DNA from: Vibrio injensis
Lineage (GTDB): Bacteria; Pseudomonadota; Gammaproteobacteria; Enterobacterales; Vibrionaceae
Assembly: GCF_001895205.1 (NCBI RefSeq)
Contig: NZ_BDJF01000022.1
Span: 1 to 64,000 of the forward strand
Reading direction: 5' to 3'
Length of the DNA stretch: 64,000 bases
Shown: piece by piece, positions 1-10,428 of the stretch
Layout: each line of letters begins with the position of its first letter
Numbering within the stretch: position 1 is the first letter of the stretch
The notes under the pieces: model-generated
Seen by the model: only the letters and a program-made list of their open reading frames with translations
The model's database searches: none
What the model was told of the DNA's origin: nothing
Made by a program: the position numbers and the translations under genes

Positions 1-125
1 GATAGTGCTAAAAGCGCTATCAATTGGTCACTCAGTTCATTGATACCTAAGTGCTTATTGCTAAGCATTTTGATTATCATCAACGAGTGCCCACACAGAT
101 TGATTGGTTTAAATTGTTAAAGAGC
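1..125 (-). promoter_or_regulatory. rRNA operon leader with boxA antiterminator
   Basis: Read on the minus strand, positions 125 to 111 give the boxA-like GCTCTTTAACAATTT. The TGTGTGGGCACTCG segment typical of gammaproteobacterial 16S leaders follows. The 16S gene itself must lie beyond the left edge. An imperfect hairpin at 1-21 is probably part of the leader fold. What is seen is leader sequence only; no mature rRNA lies in the window. Confidence 0.85.
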
Positions 126-163
126 TTGCTTGTGAGGCTCACTGAGCTTCGAAGCGGAGGTGA

Positions 164-191
164 ATTCTAGCGAGTTAATTTGAAGAGTCAA
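164..191 (-). promoter_or_regulatory. rrn P2 promoter
   Basis: On the minus strand a -35 TTGACT (191-186) is separated by 16 bases from a -10 TAGAAT (169-164). It lies between P1 and boxA, as P2 does in E. coli rrn operons. Confidence 0.8.
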
Positions 192-279
192 ACACTTTTT
201 CAAATTTTCTTTTTTAGAAGCTTTCTCTCAACTAACATTGCTTGAAGCCTTGTGGCATCTGCCGTGTCAGTGAGGGCGC

Positions 280-307
280 ATTATAGGGAGTTTGTTTAAC
301 TTGGCAA
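280..307 (-). promoter_or_regulatory. rrn P1 promoter
   Basis: On the minus strand a -35 TTGCCA (307-302) and a -10 TATAAT (285-280) are 16 bases apart. A GC-rich discriminator and CACTGACACGG follow, nearly as in E. coli rrn P1. The A/T-rich tract upstream (about 308-330) could act as an UP element. The GC-rich discriminator suggests stringent (ppGpp/DksA) control, which is inferred from the family. Confidence 0.85.
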
Positions 308-426
308 GTGCTTTTTTACTTTTTTTATGATTTCTCGCTCAACAGAGCGATTATTGCTCAAAAATGCCATTTCTAGTGCTATTCTTAGCTTATTTACCGC
401 AATTTAAGCCTATTGAGGATGGTTTG

Positions 427-972
427 ATGAGTTCTATCCGAAGTTATAAAGGGGTATTACCGACGCTAAATGAACGTGTCTATATAGATAACAGTTCGGT
501 TTTAGTGGGCGATATCACTATCGAGAGTGATTCCAGTATTTGGCCTTTAGTTGCTGCACGCGGTGACGTTAACCACATCCGTATCGGTTCACGCACCAAT
601 ATACAAGACGGTAGCGTTTTACACGTCACCCATAAAAATAGCCACAATCCTAATGGCTATCCGCTCTTGATCGGTAATGATGTCACTATTGGCCATAAAG
701 TCATGCTGCATGGCTGCACCATTCACGATCGAGTTCTGGTGGGGATGGGATCGATTATTCTTGATGGTGCCATCATTGAAAGTGAGGTAATGATAGGTGC
801 GGGTAGCTTAGTGCCGCCCGGAAAAACCTTGGTCAGCGGCTATCTGTACGTCGGAAGTCCGGTGAAACAAGCCCGTAAGCTAACTGAAGCAGAGCGACAA
901 TTTTTACTGCAATCAGCAAGTAACTATGTACAAACTAAAAATGAGTACTTAGCTGAACCATCGCAACTCTAG
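427..972 (+). CDS. yrdA: Gamma carbonic anhydrase-like hexapeptide protein (YrdA family)
   Basis: This 181-residue cytoplasmic protein has a left-handed beta-helix built from hexapeptide repeats, with segments such as IGSRTNIQDGSVLHV and IGNDVTIGHKVMLHGC. The histidines in these segments match the metal ligands of the gamma carbonic anhydrase family. E. coli YrdA (184 aa) is the closest family I recognise. Its physiological reaction is not settled, so a carbonic anhydrase activity is only possible. The start at 427 is preferred over an upstream in-frame ATG at 364 because GAGG lies 8 bases before it and the resulting length fits the family. The gene is next to yrdB and aroE, as in E. coli, and diverges from the rRNA operon. 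Confidence 0.88.
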   Translation: MSSIRSYKGVLPTLNERVYIDNSSVLVGDITIESDSSIWPLVAARGDVNHIRIGSRTNIQDGSVLHVTHKNSHNPNGYPLLIGNDVTIGHKVMLHGCTIHDRVLVGMGSIILDGAIIESEVMIGAGSLVPPGKTLVSGYLYVGSPVKQARKLTEAERQFLLQSASNYVQTKNEYLAEPSQL

Positions 973-1023
973 CTACATCATTGTTCTAGGTCTATTGACC
1001 TTTCGAGCCCGCCCATGAGGTGT

Positions 1024-1293
1024 TTACGGTTTTAGCACCTCAATCATACCGGCTGAAGTGAAGCACTCTTCTTCAATTAGCTGCTCCGCTTGTTCTTCAA
1101 TATCAAAGCGCCACTCACTAAACACCGTCAGTGCCTGCTGTGGGCTGGTAATCGTCACCCCAGACCAAGATTGCAGCTCAGATAACGAAATAAAACAGCC
1201 GATGAGCGCGCCACTCTGCTGCGCGGAAAAATCAACCGCTTGTAGCTGCTCATTCCACTTTTGATCATCGGTAAATAAAATCGCTTGGTTCAT
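1024..1293 (-). CDS. yrdB: DUF1488 family protein (YrdB-like)
   Basis: This is an 89-residue acidic soluble protein. It matches the DUF1488 family by its length, its [13 protein letters not shown] opening and its position beside aroE, where E. coli has yrdB. The molecular function is unknown. Its ATG overlaps the last four bases of aroE, which implies translational coupling and one transcript. No membrane segment, signal peptide or catalytic motif is visible. The open frame on the opposite strand (1058-1264) is a shadow. Confidence 0.82.
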   Translation of the reverse strand: MNQAILFTDDQKWNEQLQAVDFSAQQSGALIGCFISLSELQSWSGVTITSPQQALTVFSEWRFDIEEQAEQLIEEECFTSAGMIEVLKP

Positions 1294-2126
1294 ACGCCAC
1301 CAGATAAATTTTTTCTTAATTCACGTAAGACTTGCTTAGTTCCAGGGCGCAGGCCACGCCACAACATAAAGCTTTCTGCCGCTTGGGCAACCAACATACC
1401 TAAACCATCATAAACTGAGTAGCAGCCATTGTCCTTTGCCCATTGATTAAACACCGTAAGCTGATTGCCATACATCATATCGTAAGCGACGCTATGGTTA
1501 GCAAAAATCAGTGGCGATATCTGAGGGATCTCCCCCTCTAAACTGGCAGAGGTGGAGTTAATCACAACATCAAATGAGGTTGCCAGTGTCTCCATCGGCT
1601 GAGCCACCACTGAACCATAGGCAGCGAACTGTTGACTCAACACTTCCGCTTTAGAGAAAGTGCGATTAGTGATCACCAAATCAGCAGGATGCTGATCTAA
1701 CAAAGGTTTGATGACGCCTCGCGCTGCGCCGCCGGCACCAATCAATAAGATTTTCACCCCCGTCAACGCAACTTGATGCTGCAGTAAGTCTTGAACCAGC
1801 CCTTCACCATCGGTATTATCACCAAGTAGCACACCATCATCCAGTTTTTTCAAGGTATTGACCGCGCCGGCTAACTGGGCGCGTTCTGTTAAGCGATCCG
1901 CTAACTGAAAAGCCTGTTCTTTAAATGGTACGGTGATGTTGCACCCTCTACCACCATGCGCAAAAAAATCATTCATTGCCTGCTCAAAACCGTCGACCGC
2001 TGCCAATTGAGCAGTGTAAGTCATGTTTTGATTGGTTTGACGCGCAAATAAGGTATGAATAAAAGGCGATTTACTGTGGCCAATAGGGTTACCGAAGACC
2101 GCATAACGATCGTATTGAAATTCCAT
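1290..2126 (-). CDS. aroE: Shikimate dehydrogenase (NADP+)
   Basis: AroE reduces 3-dehydroshikimate to shikimate with NADPH, the fourth step of the shikimate pathway to aromatic amino acids. The 278-residue protein carries the substrate motif SKSP (18-21), the catalytic lysine in NITVPFK (K69), the GDNTDG motif (102-107) and the nucleotide-binding GAGGAA loop (130-135). The length is normal for bacterial AroE. It is the upstream member of a pair with yrdB and lies 60 bases after hemF on the same strand, so hemF, aroE and yrdB could share transcription. All key residues are present. Confidence 0.97.
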   Translation of the reverse strand: MEFQYDRYAVFGNPIGHSKSPFIHTLFARQTNQNMTYTAQLAAVDGFEQAMNDFFAHGGRGCNITVPFKEQAFQLADRLTERAQLAGAVNTLKKLDDGVLLGDNTDGEGLVQDLLQHQVALTGVKILLIGAGGAARGVIKPLLDQHPADLVITNRTFSKAEVLSQQFAAYGSVVAQPMETLATSFDVVINSTSASLEGEIPQISPLIFANHSVAYDMMYGNQLTVFNQWAKDNGCYSVYDGLGMLVAQAAESFMLWRGLRPGTKQVLRELRKNLSGGV

Positions 2127-2186
2127 ATCATTAACCTAATTAACAAAAAGGGTCTGACTTGACCCTATCACTGCCATGCTTGACTG

Positions 2187-3116
<930 letters not shown>

Positions 3117-3674
3117 TTAACCTTGTCTTAAAATTTGACCCGTTTTCGCGTCACGAATTTCACTCGGTTTATTTCTACCACCAGTTTCACCACGTAAAAT
3201 AGCTGGCAGGTGCTCACCCAGTTGCTGCTCAACTTGCTCAGTGGTCATACACGGCGGCAGCCCTGTTAAATTAGCACTGGTCGAGGTAAGCGGTTTACCG
3301 AACGCATTACATAACTGTTGTACTAGTGGATGATCCGTCACTCGCACCGCAATCGAGTCAAACTGACCGCTGACCCATGACGAGACTTTCTGACTAGCAG
3401 GCATCACCCATGTAACGGGGCCCGGCCAAGTCGCATGAATCGTCGCCAATTGTTCGGCGCTTAGCTGGCTTTCATCAATATATGGCAACAATTGCTGATA
3501 AGAGGCCGCAATCAAAATCAAGCCTTTTTCTACCGGTCGCTGCTTCAAAGCTAATAACTTTTCAATCGCTTGTGAGTTATCTGGGTCGCATCCAACACCA
3601 AATACCCCCTCGGTTGGATAGGCGATAACATCACCATCACGTAATGCCTGTAAACAGAGTTGAAAATTATCCAC
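3117..3674 (-). CDS. tsaC: L-threonylcarbamoyladenylate synthase TsaC (YrdC/RimN)
   Basis: TsaC makes threonylcarbamoyl-AMP from threonine, bicarbonate and ATP, the first step of t6A modification at position 37 of ANN-decoding tRNAs. The 185-residue protein is a single YrdC/Sua5 domain. It shows the family segments [39 protein letters not shown] and [11 protein letters not shown]. It lacks the extra C-terminal domain of Sua5, as expected for TsaC. It is the first gene of the leftward tsaC-hemF-aroE-yrdB group and diverges from purE across a 198-base gap. Confidence 0.95.
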   Translation of the reverse strand: MDNFQLCLQALRDGDVIAYPTEGVFGVGCDPDNSQAIEKLLALKQRPVEKGLILIAASYQQLLPYIDESQLSAEQLATIHATWPGPVTWVMPASQKVSSWVSGQFDSIAVRVTDHPLVQQLCNAFGKPLTSTSANLTGLPPCMTTEQVEQQLGEHLPAILRGETGGRNKPSEIRDAKTGQILRQG

Positions 3675-3782
3675 GATACCTTTCTCTTGTGAAATCTAGT
3701 CGACCCACTGAGTTTACAAATTCTGGTTAAAACAGGCTAAAGCTATTTACTGACAAATGGTATCTTTGACAAAATAACCACA

Positions 3783-3820
3783 ACGCAAACGTTTTCCTAA
3801 GAAAAAAATACTCGTATAAT
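3783..3820 (+). promoter_or_regulatory. PurR-type operator and purEK promoter
   Basis: Positions 3783-3798 read ACGCAAACGTTTTCCT, close to the PurR operator consensus with its central CAAACG. A -10 TATAAT lies at 3815-3820, so the operator covers the expected -35 region. This fits hypoxanthine/guanine-dependent repression of purEK as known in E. coli. No strong -35 hexamer is seen, and the regulator itself is not in this window. Confidence 0.75.
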
Positions 3821-3872
3821 GCGCGCAAATAACCCATTCACCCTAATGTGATGATGTTTGAAGGAGTTTACA

Positions 3873-4358
3873 ATGAAAGTGGCGATTATTATGGGTTCGA
3901 AATCCGATTGGCCAACCATGAAGCTAGCAGCAGAAATGTTGCAGCAATTTGGGATCGATTATGAAACCAAGGTGGTGTCTGCTCACCGAACTCCTCAACT
4001 ACTGGCGGATTATGCTAGCAGCGCTCAGCAACGAGGTATTAAAGTTATCATCGCTGGCGCCGGCGGCGCGGCGCATTTACCAGGCATGACGGCTGCCTTT
4101 ACTAGCTTGCCTGTACTTGGCGTGCCTGTACAATCAAAAGCCCTTAACGGGATGGACTCACTACTCTCTATCGTGCAAATGCCAAAAGGCATTGCGGTAG
4201 GAACGCTGGCTATCGGCGAAGCGGGGGCCGCTAATGCCGGCTTATTAGCCGCACAAATCCTCGCCACCCATGATCAAGAGATCATGGCGAAAATCGATGC
4301 CTTTCGTTTAGCGCAAACCGAAACCGTGCTCGCCAACCCTAATCCAGCAGAGGACTAA
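3873..4358 (+). CDS. purE: N5-carboxyaminoimidazole ribonucleotide mutase
   Basis: PurE converts N5-CAIR to CAIR in de novo purine synthesis, working directly after PurK. The 161-residue protein is a class I PurE. It has GSKSDW (8-13), the SAHRTP motif with the catalytic histidine at 38, and a glycine-rich [12 protein letters not shown] segment. An in-frame TTG at 3858 would extend it by five residues. The ATG at 3873 is chosen because AAGGAG (3861-3866) sits six bases upstream. The stop is four bases before purK, so the two form one operon under the PurR-type site. Confidence 0.97.
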   Translation: MKVAIIMGSKSDWPTMKLAAEMLQQFGIDYETKVVSAHRTPQLLADYASSAQQRGIKVIIAGAGGAAHLPGMTAAFTSLPVLGVPVQSKALNGMDSLLSIVQMPKGIAVGTLAIGEAGAANAGLLAAQILATHDQEIMAKIDAFRLAQTETVLANPNPAED

Positions 4359-4362
4359 TCAG

Positions 4363-5481
4363 ATGCAAGTTTTAGTCTTAGGGGCTGGCCAATTAGCCCG
4401 CATGATGGCGCTAGCAGGCACTCCGCTGAATATTGAGATCCATGCGTTTGATGTAACAACCGGTAATATCGTGCAGCCGATCACAGGCCAAGTCATCGGC
4501 CAAGGGCTAGCGATGGCCATTGAGCAAGCGGATGTGATTACCGCTGAATTTGAACATATTCCTGATGATATACTTGAGCAATGCGCGCAAAGTGGCAAGC
4601 TGCTTCCCAATCAAACCGCGATTAAAGCTGGTGGCAATCGACAACGTGAAAAAGCATTACTTAAGCAAGCGGCTGTAAATAGTGCTCAATACGCCATCGT
4701 ACAATCTCGTGACGATTTGCTCACTGCTATCGAAACCATTGGACTACCGATGGTTTTAAAAAGCGCGCTTGGTGGTTATGATGGCAAGGGGCAATGGCGT
4801 CTCAAACAAGCACAAGATATTGATAGTCTTTGGCCCGAACTACAAGACTGCTTAGCAAGCTCAGCGCAACAAACCATCATTGCCGAGCAATTTATCGCTT
4901 TTGATCGCGAAGTCTCGTTAATTGGCGCGAGAGGACAAGATGGCAGCATAGTGACCTATCCCCTGACGGAAAATGTGCACACCAATGGCGTGTTGAGTTT
5001 ATCCACCTCGTTGGATGATCTCGCGCTACAACAACAAGCCGAAAGCATCTTTCGCGCGGTAGCTGAGCAATTAGAGTATGTGGGTGTGCTGGCTTTAGAA
5101 TTTTTTGATGTCAACGGGCAGCTGCTGGTCAATGAAATTGCACCTCGAGTACATAACTCCGGCCACTGGACACAACAAGGTGCCGAAACGTGTCAATTTG
5201 AAAATCATTTGCGCGCCGTATGTGGTTTACCATTAGGCAGCACGCAACTGATCCGCCCGACAGCCATGATTAACGTCTTAGGCCTTGATAGCCTGCCGGA
5301 CGCGTTGCTTGCTATGGAAGGGTGTCATGTCCATTGGTATGGCAAACAAAAACGCCCGGGGCGTAAGATGGGCCATATTAATATCAGTGCCGATTATAGC
5401 GGTGAACTGCAAAGACGCCTTGCGCGCCTTAGCCAGCTATTAGATAAAGAGAATTTTCCAGCGCTGCACAAACATGATTAA
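4363..5481 (+). CDS. purK: N5-carboxyaminoimidazole ribonucleotide synthase
   Basis: PurK uses ATP and bicarbonate to carboxylate AIR to N5-CAIR. The 372-residue protein is an ATP-grasp enzyme. An N-terminal preATP-grasp fold starts [12 protein letters not shown], the central ATP-binding part includes [13 protein letters not shown], and the metal-binding ALEFF...[14 protein letters not shown] segment is typical of PurK. It follows purE after four bases. In the Vibrio gene order I know, yrdD lies beyond purK; here the next gene is avtA, one of the breakpoints discussed in the findings. Confidence 0.96.
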   Translation: MQVLVLGAGQLARMMALAGTPLNIEIHAFDVTTGNIVQPITGQVIGQGLAMAIEQADVITAEFEHIPDDILEQCAQSGKLLPNQTAIKAGGNRQREKALLKQAAVNSAQYAIVQSRDDLLTAIETIGLPMVLKSALGGYDGKGQWRLKQAQDIDSLWPELQDCLASSAQQTIIAEQFIAFDREVSLIGARGQDGSIVTYPLTENVHTNGVLSLSTSLDDLALQQQAESIFRAVAEQLEYVGVLALEFFDVNGQLLVNEIAPRVHNSGHWTQQGAETCQFENHLRAVCGLPLGSTQLIRPTAMINVLGLDSLPDALLAMEGCHVHWYGKQKRPGRKMGHINISADYSGELQRRLARLSQLLDKENFPALHKHD

Positions 5482-5501
5482 ACGCTGACTCATCGCCTAA
5501 A

Positions 5502-5534
5502 ACCACCCCAGCCACACATTAGGCTGGCGGTGGT
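5502..5534. terminator. Hairpin between purK and avtA
   Basis: ACCACCCCAGCC (5502-5513) pairs with GGCTGGCGGTGGT (5522-5534), with one bulge and an eight-base loop. Read leftward it ends in TTTT, so it could terminate avtA. On the plus strand there is no U-tract. Confidence 0.45.
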
Positions 5535-5554
5535 GATAACAGCCCCTAACACCT

Positions 5555-6823
5555 TCAGCAGATCGATGACTGCTCAACTTGCTGATAAGCCTTAGCGACT
5601 TCTTCGGCGATAATCTGAATACCTTTTTGCATTTCCTGATCATCTTGCACATAGTTCATCCGTAGACATTGATGAGTATGTGGCCAGTCTTCCTGTTGGC
5701 CAATAAAGAAATATTCACCAGGAACAACCAATACTCCTCGATCTTTAAGACGCTGATACAGCGCCATAGTGCTGATCGGCAATTCATCAAACCACAGCCA
5801 TAGGAAAATCGCCCCTTCAGGTTTGTGGATCCGAAAGCGCGAGTCAGGTATCGCCTGCTGAAGTAACTTCACCGCGGTTTGTGATTTTTGTTGATAAAAT
5901 GGGCGAATAACTTCATCACTCAAGCGCAGTAAATCCCCTCGCTCAATCATATGCTGAGCTATCGCGGGGCCAACACTGCCGGGGGCTAAACTAATAATGC
6001 CATTCATATTGGTTAAAGCTTGAGTCACCATTTCATTGGCGATGACAATGCCGCAACGTACGCCTGGTAATCCAAGTTTGGATAAGCTCATGCATAAAAT
6101 GGTATTGTCATTCCAAAACGGTTCAACCTGTTCAAAAATGATATTAGGAAATGGCACACCATAAGCATTGTCTATGATCAACGGAATACCATTATCCCGC
6201 GCTAACTGATCGAGCTTATGGATCTCATCTTCGGTCAAGACATTACCGGTTGGATTGGTCGGTCGAGAGGCACAGATTGCTGCAATTGAAGAATCCACCT
6301 TTAACTGGTTAAAGTCGACATGGTATTTGAATAACCCATCATCAAGCATTTCAATCTCGGGTCGATAAGAGATAAACAGATCGTCATCAATCCCTGCGTC
6401 GCCATAACCAATGTATTCCGGAGCCAACGGCAGTAAAACCTTCTTATGAGAGCCATCGGGCTGCTGACCGGCGAATAAGTTAAATAAATAGAAAAAACCA
6501 CTTTGGCTACCATTGGTTAAGCTGATGTTTTTCTCACTAATTTCCCAGCCATAAGTCGTTTTTAGCAGCGCAGCGAGCGATTTAACGAAACGATCTTTCC
6601 CTTGCGGACCATCGTAATTACTCAGCGCAGCGATCAGCTCACCGTTGCTCAGCATCTCAGCGCTGGTTTGATGAAAATAGTCGATCATCGCTGGTATAGC
6701 GGCAGGATTTCCGCCACCGAGCATAATAGCTCCGGGGGTGCGCAGACCATCATTCAAATCATCCATTAATTGGGTAATACCGGAATACTGATTAAATTTT
6801 TCACCAAATTTTGAAAACTGCAT
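5555..6823 (-). CDS. avtA: Valine-pyruvate transaminase
   Basis: AvtA transfers the amino group between valine and pyruvate, giving alanine and 2-ketoisovalerate, with pyridoxal phosphate. The 422-residue protein is a fold-type I aminotransferase. SRPTNPTGN (186-194) and DNAY (218-221) are cofactor-contact motifs, and the Schiff-base lysine is K249 in SLSKLG. The opening FGEKFNQYSGITQLMDDL is specific to AvtA. It is a single-gene unit here. It links functionally with the ilv operon 7 kb away, but nothing in the sequence shows co-regulation. Confidence 0.94.
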   Translation of the reverse strand: MQFSKFGEKFNQYSGITQLMDDLNDGLRTPGAIMLGGGNPAAIPAMIDYFHQTSAEMLSNGELIAALSNYDGPQGKDRFVKSLAALLKTTYGWEISEKNISLTNGSQSGFFYLFNLFAGQQPDGSHKKVLLPLAPEYIGYGDAGIDDDLFISYRPEIEMLDDGLFKYHVDFNQLKVDSSIAAICASRPTNPTGNVLTEDEIHKLDQLARDNGIPLIIDNAYGVPFPNIIFEQVEPFWNDNTILCMSLSKLGLPGVRCGIVIANEMVTQALTNMNGIISLAPGSVGPAIAQHMIERGDLLRLSDEVIRPFYQQKSQTAVKLLQQAIPDSRFRIHKPEGAIFLWLWFDELPISTMALYQRLKDRGVLVVPGEYFFIGQQEDWPHTHQCLRMNYVQDDQEMQKGIQIIAEEVAKAYQQVEQSSIC

Positions 6824-6962
6824 TGCTGACTGCCTAATTCATAATTGTATTAACTTGCCTAAAGGAGCATAAAACGATGCCATGCTCATCGATCAATCCT
6901 TGAACATACCGCAATGCTTTTACCTATCAAAGTACTATTTTTGAACACCAGAGTATTCAGTT

Positions 6963-6993
6963 GAAAAAAAGCCCAACTCATTTGAGTTGGGCT
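6963..6993 (-). terminator. glyS terminator
   Basis: AGCCCAACTCA (6970-6980) and TGAGTTGGGCT (6983-6993) form an 11-bp stem. Read on the minus strand it is followed by seven T residues. It lies just past the glyS stop, so it is a classic intrinsic terminator for glyQS. Confidence 0.9.
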
Positions 6994-7026
6994 TCAATCA
7001 CAAACCGTATGGTTTATTGCTAATGA

Positions 7027-9093
7027 TTACTTTTGTAACAGAGAAATGTCAGCAATTTGCAGGAATAAGTTACGCAAGTCGTTAAGCAAAGTTAAACGGT
7101 TTTGCTTTAGCGCTTCATCGTCAGCCATCACCATCACATTATCAAAAAACGCATCAACGGGTTCACGTAGTGAGGCCAATTGACTCAGTGCTTGCTGATA
7201 ATCACCTGACGCAAAGACTGGTTCAAGGGCTTCGCTCATCACCGCGACTTCTTGTGCCAAGGCTTTCTCTGCGGGTTCTTGCAATAACGCGAGATCAACC
7301 TCAGCAGGTAACTGACCAGCAAATTTCGCGAGGATATTCCCAACCCGCTTATTGGCTGCTGCCAACGCTTCTGCCGCTTCGAGTTCACGGAAGTGTGACA
7401 CGGCTTTTACCCGCTGATCGAAATCAGCCGGCTTGGTTGGACGACGCGCCAACACCGCTTGAATAACATCAACACTGAAGCCTTCGTCTTGATACCAAGC
7501 GCGGAAGCGACCCAGCATGAATTCAATCACATCGTGTTCAACCGCTTCATTAGTCAAACGATCACCAAAGAGGGATTTCGCTTTCGCGACCAAATCCACT
7601 AAGTCAAGCTTGTAGCCGTATTCAACGATGATCCGCAGTACACCTAAAGAAGCGCGGCGCAAAGCAAAAGGATCAGAACCTTTTGGTGCTTGGCCAATCC
7701 CGAAAATACCGACGATGGTATCCAGTTTATCTGCCATCGCTAGCGCAGAAGAAACTCCGTCACTCGGCAACTGATCACCAGCAAAGCGCGGCATATACTG
7801 CTCGTTCATCGCCAATGCTACCGCTTCTGGCTCACCATCATGGCGAGCATAATGCATGCCCATCACACCTTGAGTGTCGGTAAACTCAAACACCATTGAG
7901 GTCATTAAATCACATTTAGCGAGCAAACCTGCACGTTTGGCTTGTGTAACGTCAGCGCCAATTTGCTCTGCAATATAACCGGCTAACTCTGTGATGCGGT
8001 CAGTCTTATCTTTAATTGTGCCCAATTTCTGCTGGAAAATAGCCGTTTCAAGCTGTGGCAAGCGATCAATCAGCTTGCTCTTGAGGTCGGTATTAAAGAA
8101 GAATTCAGCATCAGCCAGACGTGGACGTACCACCTTTTCGTTACCTTCGATAACGTGGCGTGGCTCTTTAGACTCAATGTTGGTCACAAAGATAAAGTTA
8201 GGTAATAATTGCTTATTGGCGTCATACACTGGGAAGTATTTTTGGTCACCTTTCATGGTGTACACCAAGGCTTCCGATGGTACATTGAGGAACTTCTCTT
8301 CAAATTTAGCCGTTAAAACCACTGGCCATTCGACTAGCGCGGTGACTTCTTCCACTAAATCGTCATCGAGTTCTGCAATACCACCCACTTGTTGTGCCGC
8401 TTGCTGAGCACCAGCAATGATCGTCGCTTTACGCGTCTCGTAGTCGGCAATCACTTTACCGCGTTGCTCTAAAATGTCTGGGTACTGCTGGGCAGAATCG
8501 ATAGTAAATTCTTTCTCACCCATAAAACGGTGACCACGAATGGTACGTGCTGATGCCACGCCTAAAATTTCGCCTTCGATCAACTCCTCACCAAGCAGCA
8601 TGGTCAAGGTTTTTACTGGACGGATAAATTGAGTCTCTTTATCGCCCCAACGCATTGGTTTAGCGATAGGTAAGTTGGCCAATGCTTTCGCAGCCAGCTC
8701 AACCACAATCGCTTTCGCTGCTTGGCCTTTCACTTCTTGTTTGAACAGCAACCACTCACCTTGCTCAGTTTTGAGGCGATCAGCTTGCTCAACCGTGATC
8801 CCATTACCACGTGCCCAACCTTGTGCTGCCTTCGTCGGATTACCTTCTGCATCAAAAGCCACTGACACCGCAGGGCCACGCTTTTCAAGTACCTTATCCG
8901 CTTGTTTTTCAGCAAGATTAGTCACTTTCAGCGCCAAACGACGGGGAGTGGCAAACCATTTTACGCCATCATGAGTCAGCTCTGCCGCGGCGAGCTCTGC
9001 ACTAAAATTGGCGGCAAACGCTTCTGCTAAAGTGCGCAACTGCTTCGGTGGTAACTCTTCCGTACCCAGTTCAATTAGAAATTCTTTGGCCAT
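7027..9093 (-). CDS. glyS: Glycine-tRNA ligase beta subunit
   Basis: GlyS is the tRNA-binding subunit of the alpha2beta2 bacterial glycyl-tRNA synthetase. The 688-residue protein begins with the family-typical [12 protein letters not shown] and ends with the C-terminal anticodon-binding region. An in-frame ATG at 9108 lies upstream. The start at 9093 is chosen because GAGGAG lies seven bases before it and the product then matches E. coli GlyS (689 aa). The ATG comes one base after the glyQ stop, so the subunits are translationally coupled. Several long antisense open frames inside the gene are shadows. Confidence 0.97.
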   Translation of the reverse strand: MAKEFLIELGTEELPPKQLRTLAEAFAANFSAELAAAELTHDGVKWFATPRRLALKVTNLAEKQADKVLEKRGPAVSVAFDAEGNPTKAAQGWARGNGITVEQADRLKTEQGEWLLFKQEVKGQAAKAIVVELAAKALANLPIAKPMRWGDKETQFIRPVKTLTMLLGEELIEGEILGVASARTIRGHRFMGEKEFTIDSAQQYPDILEQRGKVIADYETRKATIIAGAQQAAQQVGGIAELDDDLVEEVTALVEWPVVLTAKFEEKFLNVPSEALVYTMKGDQKYFPVYDANKQLLPNFIFVTNIESKEPRHVIEGNEKVVRPRLADAEFFFNTDLKSKLIDRLPQLETAIFQQKLGTIKDKTDRITELAGYIAEQIGADVTQAKRAGLLAKCDLMTSMVFEFTDTQGVMGMHYARHDGEPEAVALAMNEQYMPRFAGDQLPSDGVSSALAMADKLDTIVGIFGIGQAPKGSDPFALRRASLGVLRIIVEYGYKLDLVDLVAKAKSLFGDRLTNEAVEHDVIEFMLGRFRAWYQDEGFSVDVIQAVLARRPTKPADFDQRVKAVSHFRELEAAEALAAANKRVGNILAKFAGQLPAEVDLALLQEPAEKALAQEVAVMSEALEPVFASGDYQQALSQLASLREPVDAFFDNVMVMADDEALKQNRLTLLNDLRNLFLQIADISLLQK

Positions 9094-9094
9094 G

Positions 9095-10012
9095 TTATTG
9101 CTCCTCACCCTTTTTACACATTGGGAAGCCTAGCGCTTCGCGAGAAGCGTAATACGCTTCAGCAACCGCCTTCGTGAGGTTGCGAATACGCAGGATATAA
9201 CGTTGGCGCTCAGTGACCGAAATAGCCTTACGAGCATCAAGCAAGTTAAAGGCATGGCCCGCTTTTAAAATCCGCTCATAAGCCGGTAGTGGCAGTGGTT
9301 TTTCAAGCTCAAGCAGGTATTGACACTCTTTCTCGCACTGATCGAAGAAAGTGAACAGAAAATCCACGTCCGCGTGCTCAAAGTTGTAGGTTGACTGCTC
9401 TACTTCATTTTGGTGGAAAATATCGCCATAGGTTACTTTACCTAATGGACCATCTGTCCAGACTAAATCATAAACAGAATCAACACCTTGAATGTACATC
9501 GCTAGACGCTCGATACCGTAAGTGATTTCACCGGTTACCGGCTTGCACTCAAGACCACCAACTTGTTGGAAGTAAGTGAACTGAGTCACTTCCATGCCGT
9601 TCAGCCATACTTCCCAGCCCAATCCCCATGCACCTAAGGTTGGGTTTTCCCAGTTGTCTTCAACAAAACGAATGTCGTGAACCAGCGGGTCAACACCTAA
9701 TACCTCCAGTGATCCAAGGTACAACTCTTGAATGTTATCCGGCGATGGTTTGATGATGACTTGAAATTGATAGTAGTGCTGTAGGCGGTTCGGGTTTTCA
9801 CCATAACGGCCGTCGGTTGGACGACGAGAAGGTTGAACATACGCCGTAGCGATAGGCTCTGGGCCGATAGCTCGCAGGCATGTCATTGGGTGAGAGGTAC
9901 CTGCACCAACTTCCATATCTAATGGTTGAACAATGGTACAGCCTTGTTGGGCCCAATAATCCTGCAGCGCGAGGATCATACCCTGAAAGGTTTTGATGTC
10001 GTATTTTTGCAT
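9095..10012 (-). CDS. glyQ: Glycine-tRNA ligase alpha subunit
   Basis: GlyQ is the catalytic subunit that activates glycine and charges tRNA-Gly. The 305-residue protein has the characteristic [21 protein letters not shown] segment and the [22 protein letters not shown] block of this class II-like alpha subunit. An open extension back to 10063 lacks support; the ATG at 10012 gives the usual length. The upstream 200 bases hold the glyQ promoter region back-to-back with the mneA riboswitch promoter. I could not pick a convincing glyQ promoter, although a TATACT sits about 50 bases before the start. Confidence 0.97.
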   Translation of the reverse strand: MQKYDIKTFQGMILALQDYWAQQGCTIVQPLDMEVGAGTSHPMTCLRAIGPEPIATAYVQPSRRPTDGRYGENPNRLQHYYQFQVIIKPSPDNIQELYLGSLEVLGVDPLVHDIRFVEDNWENPTLGAWGLGWEVWLNGMEVTQFTYFQQVGGLECKPVTGEITYGIERLAMYIQGVDSVYDLVWTDGPLGKVTYGDIFHQNEVEQSTYNFEHADVDFLFTFFDQCEKECQYLLELEKPLPLPAYERILKAGHAFNLLDARKAISVTERQRYILRIRNLTKAVAEAYYASREALGFPMCKKGEEQ

Positions 10013-10195
10013 AGTCAGGTTCGCGCGATTCTTCTGTCTGAATTGATAAGAAATAGCGAACAAGTATACCGAGATATTCGCTCAGCGAGTAGGGGTAATC
10101 TTGCTTAATTAATGGTCAAAAATCCCTTTTAAGGCAATTTTTCCCATCGATTGTGGCAAATTATGCCAAAAGTAAACTTTGGGGTCATTTGTGGC

Positions 10196-10224
10196 TTGAG
10201 ATTTATTGCCAGCCTGATTAGAAT
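10196..10224 (+). promoter_or_regulatory. Promoter of the mneA riboswitch transcript
   Basis: TTGAGA (10196-10201) and TAGAAT (10219-10224) are separated by 17 bases. Transcription would start near 10231, exactly where the riboswitch P1 helix begins. Confidence 0.65.
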
Positions 10225-10230
10225 TGCGCC

Positions 10231-10354
10231 GTCTTTGGGGAGTAGCTTATCGCTAAGATACCTAATCTTAACGATTCGTTCGTCAACATAATTGGTGCCA
10301 CATCACCATGGCGTTCGAGGCTAAAAATCTTTTTAGCTTAGCAAGACCTTAGAC
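10231..10354 (+). ncRNA. yybP-ykoY (Mn2+) riboswitch aptamer
   Basis: The sequence has the hallmark CTTTGGGGAGTAGC at 10233-10246, an internal CGTCAACAT at 10281-10289, and a closing GCAAGACCTT at 10341-10350. GTCTTTGG (10231-10238) can pair with CCTTAGAC (10347-10354) as P1. This is the signature of the manganese-sensing yybP-ykoY class, known to control Mn exporters. It lies directly upstream of an mneA-type gene. A covariance-model search with the Rfam family would confirm it. Confidence 0.85.
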
Positions 10355-10428
10355 AAACAAAGCGAACCGGGGTGGGGCGTGGCGTTTGTCTATGGTTATT
10401 ATAATTATCCCGCCCCACTGAGCCTGTC
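10355..10428 (+). promoter_or_regulatory. Expression platform of the Mn2+ riboswitch
   Basis: Two alternative stems are visible. AGACAAAC (10351-10358) pairs with GTTTGTCT (10384-10391), sharing AGAC with aptamer P1. GTGGGGCG (10372-10379) pairs with CGCCCCAC (10411-10418), just before the GTG start at 10429. No U-tract follows, so control is probably at translation. Which fold is the ON state cannot be decided by eye. Confidence 0.6.

Noticed and set aside
364..426. N-terminal extension of the YrdA-like protein with a hydrophobic start, possibly a signal peptide
   Set aside because: The ATG at 427 has a GAGG at good spacing and gives the family length; gamma carbonic anhydrase-like YrdA is cytoplasmic.
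5555..6823. Possibility that the AvtA-like gene is a MalY/PatB or other regulator-type aminotransferase
   Set aside because: There is no helix-turn-helix domain, and the N-terminal FGEKFNQYSGITQLM segment and GGGNPA motif are specific to AvtA.
7991..8407. 138-codon frame antisense to glyS
   Set aside because: Its low-complexity Ser/Thr-rich product mirrors glyS codon usage, so it is a shadow.
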